Shown one piece after another: positions 8,359-18,297 of a DNA stretch of 22,259 nucleotides (its first letter is position 1; every line of letters starts with the position of its first letter). The position numbers and the translations under genes are program-made. The notes under the pieces were generated by a model. The model saw nothing but the letters and a program-made list of their open reading frames with translations. It ran no database searches and had not been told where the DNA came from. This DNA comes from Chromera velia (lineage: Eukaryota; Sar; Chromeraceae), in NCBI GenBank assembly GCA_018398765.1, contig JAHBMJ010002132.1, forward strand, positions 1 through 22,259. The letters are read 5' to 3'.

Positions 8359-11300
8359 CTACGCAGTCGCTTCTGATGCGCCTCGCAAAGCAAAGACAGA
8401 CACAAAGTCCAACGTCATTCCGTTCCCGTCTTCCCTCCCCATCGTCTGACTGTCTGTCTGACGAATCTCTTTCATTCCCTGCGGGAGTGATGCCAATGCA
8501 ATCCGAATACCTCCCATGTCACTCTCTCCACCTTCACCTGCTGCGGGAAGGGCAAAACCTCCCTCGTCAAATAACGTCAACGTATGCTTTCCGGGGACAG
8601 CAAGGATTTCCCCGGGGAGGTAATAGTATCTCTGTGCTGCCTCCTTTGCTTCTGCCTCTTTCTCCCCAACCCAAGGTTCACAGGGATACCTCCAATACTT
8701 TCCTAGGTCATGTTTGTCGAGGAAGATTGAACCTCTCGAGGCAAGGTACTCACCTCCCAGGTCAAGCACAAACACCTTCTCAAACAATTCAACACTCTTT
8801 GCCATTTCTCTCGTGATCTCAAACGAGACAGTGGCCCACGTCAAGGGTGTGTCTCTGCCCTTTGCCTCTGTAGAGTTGCCCTCTGAGGCAGACTTTCCCT
8901 TCAACCCGACCGTATGGGTCCACACTTCAGGGCCCTTGAGGACGCTCACATCCCGCAACAGGTCCCTGTCTGCCGTGCGGAATCTCACAGCCCCCGCCCC
9001 CTTCCAATCGAGCCCTGAGGTTCTCACCCCAGGTACAATCAAATTACCAACCCCCAAGTTCACAGACAGCAGGTCAACTCGAATCAACCTCTCTTCTCCC
9101 AAATCCTCCCCTCTCATTTCCTTCTCAGGCTCTTCCGAGAAATTCCATTTGAATGAGTACAGGGCACCCCCTCCACCCCCCTCCTGCTTCTCAGCATTCG
9201 ACCTCCACCCCCCATCTACTGTTTTGCCATCAATGACCAGATAGTAAGCAGCGCTTTTTCGCCCCTCCACCTCCACCACAATCTCCCCCGCCCCTGACAG
9301 CATAAACTGACCGAGGTCGCTATCATCTGGTACCACCAGATCGGCGCTGTACCACACATACGCGGAGTCACCCTTCGACACGACTGTGTGCTCCAGAAGG
9401 CTGGTTGCTCGAATGCCATCCGAGGCACTCACCCCATGTTTCCTCTCACTGGAAGGCAAAGCCTCCTGCTCAAACGTCCATTTTGTCGCATCGTTTAGAT
9501 CCACCACTGTCGTATATTCTCGTTGCACTCTCGTATCATCTGTGTGGGTGTCGAAGATCACCTTCTTGTCCGAGATAGAGAAGATCAAAGTGCTGTCCGG
9601 TTGAATCTCGAGTATCTGGTCTCTGTACGTGCACGACAGCTTCTCAGATCCTTTGTTGAGAAGGAAAGCCACGGGCGTCTTCCCCTTTGTGTACTCGAAC
9701 ATCACGGCACGCTTGTCACCCGCACAGCCCACGAGGACCCCTGCTGGGTTGGGAAGGGGACTCGCCAGCATGGACTCCTGCACGTCTCCCAGGATCTTGT
9801 GGAGGGTACCCAGGTGGGAGTATTTGGGCTCGTTGGGGATCGTGTCGGCGTGCAGGAGGGCCTGCATAGGCTCACAGCAAAACAATGAGGCGGGATTAAA
9901 TAAAAGACAACAAGGAAGGAAAAAAGGAGGGAGGAAAGAAATGGCACTTACTTCTCTTCCCTCCCCCCAATGCCCCCCCCGGCCTTGATGTTCTCTTTCC
10001 CTCCCGTCAGCCACCTGCCTGCCTTCCTGGTTTCAATCAATCTGTCTGCCACGCTAAAGGCCCAAAAGTTGACCCATGCAACCCATCTGTCTTCCCCTCA
10101 ATCGTCACACTCGATCCGATCAGACACCCACCAACTTACCCCGTCAGCGTAAGCGTTGGTGAGTCCACTCGCTGCCCAATGCTCGATGTGATTGCCTCCG
10201 AACCTGCCGAAAGACAAGCAAAGAGGCAAGAGGAGGGAGGGCAGACTCAATCACTGTGGACCAGAGAGAGCACAGATTTAAGCAGTCAGTGTCAGTCAGT
10301 TAGTTAGTCTCCGTCAGTCAATCCGTGCATTATTTTTCTTTCCGTCGATCTGCCGGTCTGCACGTATTTCTGCCGTTTTTCCGCACTCTCTATGTGAGCG
10401 CCAGAGTGAATGTGAGTGTGAGTGTGTTTGTGTGCGTGTGTATGCGCGCTAGAGCAGAAGAGAGGAGGAGAACAAGAGGCCCATTTGGCACGCAGGCACG
10501 CACCCAAGGCTTTACCTGCTGAAGATTTAGTGAGCAGCTAGACTCTGTGTTCCTGCATGTGCCTACACCAGGCTTGATTGACACAAGGGGCGCAACTTTC
10601 TTTCTACTTCTACTGACCACATGTAGTACACATGGTGAGCCGCTCCCACGGCAAACCAGTTGGCGACTGATTTCGCGACTTCACTCGCCGCCCGGTCGTC
10701 CCAGTCGCCCTCTCCTGTCCATCTGCAATAAAAAAAGAAACAGACAGAGTCCACCCACCCATTGCATATTCTCCCTTCAAGTCGCATGTTGGTTCCCGTC
10801 CATGCGAAAGAAAGAAGCTGAGGCGGCAGCATGAAACGAAGTGCCACCCCACTGTCAAGAAGCAAAGGAAAATTGAACAGCGGAGACACGAAGGATCGTC
10901 GGAGCGGTGAGTGAACGATCGAAGTTCATGTCGATCAGAACCCAAACAGACACAGAAAGAAATCAAGAGATTGCACAATCTCTGCAGTGATGGATGATTC
11001 GACTCCAGAGGAAAGAAAACGAGATCAGATGTTTCTTTTCTCATAAAATGATTTCACCAAGCTCATCAATTTCCCGCACGCATGTTCCTACTTCCCTTCC
11101 TTCTTCATCAATTCGATGGCCTTGTCTTCTCTGGAAACATGTGTTTATCATACACATACATGTGCGTATGTAGACCCGTCTGCGTGATAGACATTCATAC
11201 AGCACGAACGATCCTTCGTCGCACGTCTTCACTGACGTTCCAAACCACAAAAAGCAATAGGAAATCTTGACTGACGTTCCCAACCACAAAAAGCAATAGG

Positions 11301-12471
11301 AAATCTTGACTGACGTTCCAAACCACTGTTCGTTCTCTGTCCACGCGAGGGGCTCATTGGGTCTCTCTTTGAAGTGACTCCGTGCGAACCCGTCCTTCTC
11401 TCCGTCGTTCCCGTTGTACGTCGAGACCGTCGAGTTGGCAGCCGCACCGTTGCACATCACCCAGGGGACCTGGGCATCAAAAGACTCGGCCAGCTCACCG
11501 CACCACTGGATGTATTTGCCTTCCGGGTCCTTCTCCTTCGGGTCCGGCCACTCGTTCTCGACCTGAGGGAGGGAGGGGGTGACAAATAGGAACATTCTTT
11601 CACACACACAGGCACGCACATGAACAGGTTTTTTTTTTTTAACAAGACGGGGCCCTCAAGAGAGAGCCATTCGAAGGGCAGAGAGAGTGACTGAGTATAG
11701 AGGTCGGAAGAGCGTACAGAAACAACCCACAGTTAGCAAAGAAAAGGGAGAGAGAGAGACAGGACAAGCGGAAGGGAAAAAGCAGACAGAAGGAAGCAGT
11801 CACAAAGACGACTTTGCATCAGAGAGAGATTGAGAGATACTGAATTCCTTTGAAAGTCATTAACGTACCTGCAAAAGAGCAATAGGTCCTCCGTTCTTTG
11901 CAAGGAGGGGTTCGAGGATCTCCATCGTTTTCTCGAAGAAGATCTTCATCTCTGCCATAAACCTCTCCTCATACCAACGAAACCTGAGCCCCGGCACGTT
12001 ATTGAGCCACGCAGGGACACCTCCGTTTTCCCACTCGGCACAGACGAAACCGGAAATGCGGACATTCACAAATAGTCCTGCCTGTCCTGCAAGTTGAACG
12101 AACTTGAACAGGTTTCCTCGTCCCCTCTGCCAATTGTACTTATGGTCTGAGGAGACGGCATCTTCTGTCCAGTCAAACCAGGGCTCATGGAAATTCCAGA
12201 ACACATACGTCTGCATATGGTTCAACCCATTTGCGCGCATCTGTTTGAATACTGCCAGCCATTCAGACTCAGGAATTCGGGGGTAGTGAACTGCACCCCC
12301 GAGCAAAAGGGTTCTCTGTCCATCGATGATGAAGGAACGACTGTCAAAGGAGACGTTGTAGGGACGGCTCTTCAGATCATCGTAAAATAGAAGGGTCCCT
12401 CTGGAACCCACGCAGAACAGCAGGAGACACGCTCCAAAAGTACGCAGACACGATGCTGCAAGAGACACCAT
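8359..12471 (-). CDS. Glycoside hydrolase family 35 beta-galactosidase, 5 exons
   Basis: Predicted secreted beta-galactosidase of 840 residues that releases terminal beta-galactose from glycans. Exons in transcript order: 12471-11869, 11562-11315, 10722-10618, 10203-10140, 9861-8359; all join in frame. The N-terminus (MVSLAASCLR, then a hydrophobic run) looks like a signal peptide; the in-frame codon further upstream is GTG, so the ATG at 12471 was chosen. GH35 motifs: GGAVHYPRIPE at 58-68, TYVFWNFHEP at 88-97, GFVCAEWENGGVPAW at 141-155, VENEW at 202-206 (acid/base Glu205, created at the exon 1/2 junction), AWTENEQWF at 274-282 (nucleophile Glu277), VYYMWFGGN at 315-323 and NEPKYSHLG. The long last exon encodes the C-terminal beta-sandwich modules, including VGLKGK and an LLSVNLGVGN segment as in plant enzymes. 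Length matches plant beta-galactosidases without the terminal lectin domain. Exon 2 has alternative donors (see the 39-bp repeat). Confidence 0.92.
11232..11326 (-). repeat. 39-bp tandem repeat duplicating a splice donor
   Basis: Copies begin at 11232, 11271 and 11310; the last is a partial copy of 17 bases. They span the exon 2/intron 2 boundary of the beta-galactosidase. Each copy contains GGAAC|GTCAGT on the minus strand, so exon 2 could end at 11315, 11276 or 11237. Because 39 is a multiple of three and the copies hold no stop codon, all three choices keep the reading frame and add 0, 13 or 26 residues. The three donors are otherwise equal, so the sequence alone does not say which is used. 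The 11315 site gives the best match to the family. Confidence 0.9.
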
Positions 12472-13067
12472 CAGGCCAAACCTGGAAGGAAGAACGCAGA
12501 GATACGAGACGGCAAAAATGGTGAAATTCACTTCCCCGTAGATTCGTCACACAGAAGAACCCGATCGGTGTCAACTGATCTCTCGGCCTATCTCAGCCTC
12601 CAGATACTGTTGCTGAAGACATAAGTCGTTGGCAACTGATGGACGGTGGTAGAAGGCTCAGAATTTTTCAGAATTATTGAGAGCTTAGCTGCGACACGGC
12701 ACTCAGCCGTGTCTCCGTGCGAACTTAGTTATACTTTCATGGCCCTGGCTGCTTTAAGTGCCCCCCATGCATGCTGGAGCCGATTTTCGCGGGTACATGC
12801 ATCGATCAGCAGCCGATTTTCTCTTTTTGATCCGACTGCATGCATGCGGACGTGTATCAGTGATCTATATACTTCACGAATAGTCGATCAGCTTTCTACA
12901 CAATTAAGGCTCAATCTCCTAGCTCTCACCCTGGTCTCATTCACCAAGAACTTTCTTTTTGATCCCTTCTCTTAGCTTCATTTCATTCTTCCTGCACACA
13001 GCGGACGTATCCGTGGCCTGTCCTCCTGTCCGTTGTCGAGCAACTGTTGTTACAGAATCGTCTAACC
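12472..13067. promoter_or_regulatory. Shared divergent promoter region
   Basis: This region of about 600 bp separates the start codons of the beta-galactosidase (minus) and the repeat protein (plus), so it should hold both promoters and 5' UTRs. GCATGC occurs at 12769-12774, ATGCAT at about 12797-12802, and TGCATGCATGC at 12837-12847. The word AGCCGATTTTC occurs twice (12778-12788 and 12811-12821), each time followed by an ATGCAT core, which suggests a duplicated regulatory module. TGCATGC-type sites are known promoter elements bound by AP2-family factors in apicomplexan parasites. Their use here is inference. Confidence 0.5.
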
Positions 13068-14947
13068 ATGAAGACCGCCATCGCTGCCTGCGCAATTGTC
13101 TGCGCCACCGCAGATCCCCTCTATGGGAAGGGATACTACCCTGACTTGAACTACACTGACAAGATCCCAGAATTCCCCAAGTATGAGGGACCGGAGATCA
13201 AGCTCCCCGACATCTCCTACAAGAAGTACTGTCAGTCGATCAACTGTTGTTTCAAACCCGATTCATGCAACTACCTCTGTTGCATCCAGCTCCTCATTGA
13301 ACGCACTGCCCTGCTTGTGTCTCCTTGCAGATGACATCGATAAGGTCAAGATTCCTGGGGTGAAGTTTGACTACGACTTCGGTGATAAGTATATGCCGAA
13401 GTTCGACAAGCACCCTATGGATATCTACAAGCACGACTACCAGACAGTGAAGTACGATAAGGAGGACTACAACAAGACCGGTTCTCTGAAGGGGTCCTCG
13501 TCCTCCTATGACGAGGACTATGACAAGGAGTACGACTACCCTGAGAAGAACTACACTGACAAGATCCCCGAATTCCCCAAATACGACGGACCGGAGATCA
13601 AGCTTCCTGATATCGGCTACAAGAAGTACTGTCAGTCGACTGACCTTCATCTCTGTCTTGTCCACAGACATGCATTGTCTCTCTCTTGTCTTTATACATG
13701 CCAGAGGTAGCTGAGACAGCTCACTTCTGGCCCCCGGCTATTCTTTTGGAGAACAAGAGCCCGAATTCTCCAACCGTCTTCTCTGCGCCCACAAGGAGTC
13801 TTTTAAGCATCCATTGCTCTGTTGTCTCCTTTGAGCCCGATGTTTTTCCATGTGCCGATGTTTTCATCAATGAATCAATACAGATCATCCTTCGTTCAGA
13901 AAGACCGTCCTGTGTCATCTCTCAAAGATCAAAACAGACTCTTATCACGCTGTTGTCTCGCTGAACTCCTTCATTTTTGCTCGTTTGATCACGGAAGTTT
14001 AGCCAGAATCACATCCGAAGACCTCATTCCACTAGTGTGTTGTGTTGCAGTTGATCTCGACAAGTTTAAGATCCCCGAATTCAAATTTGAATTTGAGTTT
14101 GGTGATAAGTACTTGCCCGACTTCGAGAAGCACCCTATGGACACTTACAAGCACGACTACCAGACAGTGAAGTACGATAAGGAGGACTACAACAAGACCG
14201 GTTCTCTGAAGGGGTCCTCGTCCTCCTATGACGAGGACTATGACAAGGAGTACGACTACCCTGAGAAGAACTACACTGACAAGATCCCCGAATTCCCCAA
14301 ATACGACGGACCGGAGATCAAGCTGCCCGATATCAGCTACAAGAAGTACTGTAAGTCGACCGCTCGCCCCCCTTCCAGTGTCTCAGCCTCCCTTCCTTGG
14401 AGGCTCTCCGATTCTTGCCTCGTCTGTCATTCAAAGAGGAAATGGATTTTTCACTCGAGCAGTCCTTCTTCCTGCTTTACCACAGAAAATGCTTCCCAGA
14501 GTCTCTATTAACATTTGTGGTTGTCGCGTGTGTCCTCTTTGCCTGTTTCTCCTGTGCCCGTTCCTCCTTTTTCCGTCATCTGACTGTCCGTGAAAGTACT
14601 GTCAATGAAGCTCATCTCTCGCTCCTTCCGTCTCTCTGGTCTCTCTGGTGCCTTCCTCCGTCCTTTCTCAGCTTTGCTGCGTTGGGAGAATGACCCTGAC
14701 CTTCTCTATCTCCTCCGCAAAAAGCTAAGTGCTGAACTCATCCATCAAACCTGCCTGTTGCTTTTATGCAGTCGATCTTGACAAGATCAAGTTCCCCGAG
14801 ATGAAATTTGACTACGACTTCGGTGACAAGTACATGCCTGACTTCGACAAGCACCCCATGGACATTTACAAGAAGGACTTCCAGACAGTGAAGTATGACA
14901 AGGAGGACTACAACAAGACATCGTACGAATACGATGGCAAGTACTAA
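13068..14947 (+). CDS. Secreted Tyr/Asp/Lys-rich repeat protein, 4 exons
   Basis: Exons 13068-13230, 13331-13630, 14051-14350 and 14772-14947 join to 312 residues. The N-terminus MKTAIAACAIVCATA is a short signal peptide, so the protein is probably secreted. The mature part has three tandem units, each made of a YTDKIPEFPKY...KLPDI-YKKY half, an intron, and a FGDKY-P-F-KHPMD-YK-D...KYDKEDYNKT half. Every intron falls in phase 1 directly after KKY, and the two middle exons are each exactly 300 bases. In each 100-residue unit about 14 residues are tyrosine, with many Asp and Lys, one His and no Cys. I recognise no family. A wall, matrix, adhesive or metal-binding role is possible for such a composition but is inference. 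It is divergently transcribed from the beta-galactosidase. Exon boundaries are well supported by the repeat itself. Confidence 0.85.
13426..13604 (+). repeat. 179-bp exon tract identical to 14146-14324
   Basis: Exon 2 and exon 3 of the repeat-protein gene are identical for 179 bases at an offset of 720, third codon positions included. The first 95 bases of the two exons and most of the intron sequence have clearly diverged. The pattern suggests gene conversion or unequal crossing-over limited to part of the exon. Confidence 0.95.
14146..14324 (+). repeat. 179-bp exon tract identical to 13426-13604
   Basis: Second copy of the homogenised exon tract. It encodes the YKHDYQTVKYDK to DGPEIK part of the third exon. 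Confidence 0.95.
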
Positions 14948-17328
14948 AGGAGAGGGGGGAGTGTGTGGTCAAAAAGTTTGATTTGAATGAATGAATGAAT
15001 AGGTTCATGGTGAGATGCCAAAAAAAGAGCTGCAGCTGCGAATATGCATGAGAGGGTCTGCTCTGCATGTTTTTCTTTCTTTCTCTGTGGTGTGCATGGT
15101 GCGTTCCCTCAGCAAGTGAGTGAGAGTACGTGTCGCATGCTGTATAGACAATTAATTTTCGTCGTGTGTCGTGTCTTTCCAGAGAGATCGACAGGCTGTG
15201 GACACGGCCTCTCTCTATCGCTCCTTTAGCTCTTCTTCCTGCCTGACCTCACTTAGTTCCTTCCAACATAAGTGCGTGAGTGAATGAATGAGTGAATGGA
15301 TGAGACGATGAGCGACGCCTTCTTTCAATGGATGGACAGTCGCGTCCTGACTGCTTTTCTTCATGACGTTTTTCTCTGTATGATAATTAAATTGTGTGTC
15401 TTCGGGTGGATTGTTGCTCCAGTCGGCCGAGTCTTACGATCATTCGGTCGATGGGAAGCGACGTGCGCTTTTTTCTGTGTGTCCGCCAGCTCTGTCAACT
15501 GCTGAGAGTGGGCCGAGCGTGTAAATCGTGATTCGCACGTGTGTCCGTCTGTTGGCTCGCGAGAGTCAAAACTGTTTTTGGAGACCGTGACGAGAGCGAA
15601 GACTGATGAAGTAGCGCTAATCTGTTTTCAATGCATGCTCGATGCATGAATGTGTGGGCTTTCGATGAATAGACTAAGGATGGATCGTGGATGCTAGTCG
15701 CTCTTTTTCCCCACGCCCTCATGCTCATGCCTGTACATGCCTGACAGCGTGGAGAGGGGTGCAGATTGAATCAATTGTATTCAATTACGGCTGAGACCCT
15801 GGTCCTCTCTTCTGGCTTCTCTTGCTGTATGCATGAACGTGAACTGCAAATTCGTTGTGACTCATGGACACAGCTAAGCACAGAGTGTCAGAATCGAACA
15901 TAAAGATTATCAGCCGGCCGACCATCATCGGAAGTGATTCCACACCTAGTTCCCCACTATTCCCCACATTTTTTTGCTAGCTTATATAAAACTCTAGCCA
16001 ACTCCGTAATGAATCATGAATCATGAATTTTTACTAGAATTTTTAGAGCAAGTTTCAGCTTAAAATATTTTTAAATATTTTTATTCAATTAAAGATCCTA
16101 GTAAGGATCTCTGTATGTCTCTGTAATAAGGAGCGATTCTCTGTCGTTAGCCAGATAAGCAAATATTAGTGCCTTTGTTTGTTTAAACAATCATAAACTA
16201 GATAACGCCTAGAAGTAAAACTAAAAAACTGTAGTCGTGTTCAATTCTAAATCACTTCATAATACAAAGTCTATTCATGGTCTTTTTATTTGTGTTCATA
16301 CATTTACGACCGGAATAGAATCCTAATCTTTCATTTCACTACCAGTCTCCATCATCTCGGGGGGTCATATAATATACTGCAATTTAGTCTACAAAGTCTG
16401 CAAACTAAGCATTGTTTTTGTATAAAGCTTTTTCTTTAATTAGATGTTTTTTCCAGATGTATATCCGCGCCTCTCTAGCTGCATAGCCTACTCTGGCCTC
16501 GGCCTGGCGGATGCCTGGCGGCAGGCATGCATGTGGCGGTCGGGCCGCGGGCGGCTGCATGATATAGCTACATATAGGAATTCTCACTAATAAACGAACT
16601 CTTTTTACGTGTATCTGATATGACTGTCTGGCTGGGTGTGCGTGCACGCAACGCGTGATCAGCATGTCGAGCTGATTGCATGCACAAACATATGCAGACT
16701 GTTTCTATTCATTCATACATACATCTGTTCATCTAAAAAGTGCTGGGTAAGAGTGTCAGAGAGACAATGATCAAAGAAAGCAACATTCAAACCATCATTG
16801 TAACGATTTGTCCAGACAAAGCCGCTTGAATTCAGGTCAAAATAGTTTGTTTTTTTGTGTAAAAAAGTGTAGAGGAGGCCGCTTTTTGCTGAGCAAGGGG
16901 GGGGAGATGGTGGTTGCGCCACCGTCATGGGTCTTTGTCTTGCGCCTCAGCTGGGAGAAATTTGGAGAGAACATACAATGCATAATGCAAAGAAGGCAAG
17001 AGAGCAAGGGTAAGTAAGGTAAAGCAAGGTAGAGAGACGATGACCATGTGGTTTCTCTTTTGAAGAGGGAAGTTGAGATGAGGGTGACTCCATATGGGAT
17101 GCATGCATGCACTTGCCTATCTGCAGCGTCAGTCCGTGGACAGGCTTCAGCTGATGTCCTGTGCTGTCTGTTGTCTCTTCGCTTCTCTTTTTGTTGTCCC
17201 CATTTTTTTCCCATGCCCTTCACCGTTTGCAGGCAGTCCCCGCTGTCTGTCTGTGTCTGTCTGTTTGTCTGTATGTGTGTCTTGTCCATTTCCCTTCTCT
17301 TTCATTCACCCCCCTCTGTGTCTTGCAG
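14948..17328. other. Gene-free stretch between repeat protein and PIWI exon
   Basis: No coding sequence is supported. The first part (to about 15960) is GC-mixed and should contain the 3' UTR of the repeat-protein gene. From about 15960 to 16460 the sequence is strongly AT-rich, like transposon debris, with a small inverted repeat near 16090-16112 (AGATCC paired with GGATCT). GCATGC palindromes recur at about 15128, 15633, 16525, 16678 and 17101. The TGCATGCATGCA at 17100-17111 lies about 220 bases before the PIWI exon. Earlier exons of an Argonaute (N, PAZ) were looked for and not found here. Confidence 0.45.
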
Positions 17329-17819
17329 ACCTCGTCGCCATCGAGGAAAACCGCGGCGACAATGCCGGCCAGGCGGTGAACTACAACCGAGTCAACTTCC
17401 CGCACCTCATCCAGAGAGAGGTCGTCGGCTTCCAGGGCCAGAGGGGTTTCCAGCATTGGGTGGTTGTGCACCACGCGCACGACGAGGGTGTGAAGGAGAT
17501 CCTCATGCGCGGCATCGATGATCAACTGCAGATGAAGGGGATTCCGGGTCAGAATCCCAGGATTATCTGCATCAACGCCGGACAGGCAGACGACTTCAAA
17601 AACCAAATGTTAGGAGAGATCCAGCAGCTGGGTGGTCGACCAGACATCGTCGTTGTTATCCTCCTGAGGCAGAACGCTGACCGCATCTATGCTGCCGTCA
17701 AGAACGAATTCTGCACCGAGGACTATGCCTGCCCGACGCAGTGCATCGGTGCCGACACCCTGCAGAAGAAGGGAGCTCAGGCGGTTGCCAAACTTGTGGA
17801 CCAGATGATTTGCAAGCAG
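17329..17819 (+). CDS. PIWI-clade Argonaute, MID-domain exon (partial)
   Basis: A 491-base exon lies between a pyrimidine-rich acceptor ending CTTGCAG and a donor AAGCAG|GTCAGC; it begins with two bases completing a split codon. The 163 whole codons cover the linker and MID domain of an Argonaute, ending at the MID/PIWI border. Diagnostic segments are HWVVVHHAHDEG, GGRPDIVVVIL, DRIYAAVKNEF, CPTQCIGADTLQKKG and AKLVDQMICKQ. The Tyr and Lys of RIYAAVK, the Gln of TQC and the last Lys of QMICK correspond to residues that hold the guide RNA 5' phosphate. A Gln where AGO-clade proteins have the first Lys of their K-x3-K pair, together with the PTQC...TL-K spacing, points to the PIWI clade. The PIWI nuclease domain and the N/PAZ regions are not in the window. 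An antisense retroelement begins 132 bases after the exon, so the gene may have a very long intron or be broken. Confidence 0.75.
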
Positions 17820-17951
17820 GTCAGCAACGCAGCCTCTACATGCAGAGGACTGCAGACAGTGGGCAGAAAGAGAAAAAAGCATCAATGTGGGTCTGTGAGA
17901 CCGAAACAAAGAAAACAGAGAAGAGGTACTTCTGAGAAAAAGTATACGCGT

Positions 17952-17979
17952 CTTCTTATTAGGCGGAATGCCCCTCACA
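17952..17979 (-). repeat. Truncated 3' LTR start (28 bp)
   Basis: CTTCTTATTAGGCGGAAT followed by GCCCCTCACA matches 21752-21779 with one difference (G at 17970). Similarity ends abruptly at 17951, so the rest of the 3' LTR has been lost or was never inserted here. A target-site duplication therefore cannot be tested. Confidence 0.65.
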
Positions 17980-17992
17980 CTTGCCCACCTTT
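17980..17992 (-). other. Candidate polypurine tract
   Basis: The minus strand reads AAAGGTGGGCAAG directly before the TGTGAGG start of the presumed 3' LTR. Eleven of the 13 bases are purines, which fits the plus-strand primer site of an LTR element. This supports the LTR boundary but is a weak motif alone. Confidence 0.35.
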
Positions 17993-18169
17993 CAAGCCAA
18001 CGTCTACGCTTGGCTCTGAAGACTGATATATTAATCATGTATCCATCGAGCGATCAGACAATCAATTCTTATGCCTATCTATCTTCTCATCAAGCGCTTA
18101 TCTAGCATGCCCTCGAGCAATCGAGTCATCATCATACATTGTCTCTCACCCTATGCCTTTCCTCCCTCA

Positions 18170-18297
18170 CACGTCGCAGTCTTTTCATACGCATCAGCAA
18201 AAATTTTGAATAGACGAGTAGGATTAGGAATGTACAATTCAATCACCTGCATGACTGCTTCTTTGACTGCCTCAAAACTCGCCTGCTGCTCTTCTTT
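18170..18297 (-). pseudogene. RNase H start of the retrotransposon, truncated
   Basis: After the reverse transcriptase the frame continues past a TAG at 18298-18300, where the family has Trp. It reads KEEQQASFEAVKEAV and then FKIFADAYE, the beginning of a Ty3/gypsy RNase H domain around its first Asp. Soon after, the frame is lost. The rest of RNase H and all of the integrase are missing, probably through an internal deletion reaching the polypurine tract. Confidence 0.55.

Noticed and set aside
8376-9988. Several plus-strand open frames across the last beta-galactosidase exon and intron 4
   Set aside because: They are antisense shadows of the GH35 coding sequence.
12472-12531. Longer beta-galactosidase N-terminus beginning at 12531
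   Set aside because: That codon is GTG. The first ATG (12471) gives a clean signal peptide.
16808-17017. Possible plus-strand exon ending AGG|GTAAGT before the PIWI exon
   Set aside because: The peptide does not resemble any N-terminal Argonaute region and no matching acceptor was found. The donor-like site lies in GTAAG-rich low-complexity sequence.
17100-17328. In-frame extension of the PIWI exon upstream to an ATG at 17094
   Set aside because: The extension is a Cys/Ser/Val-rich translation of a CT/TG-rich intron ending in a good acceptor. It has no Argonaute similarity.
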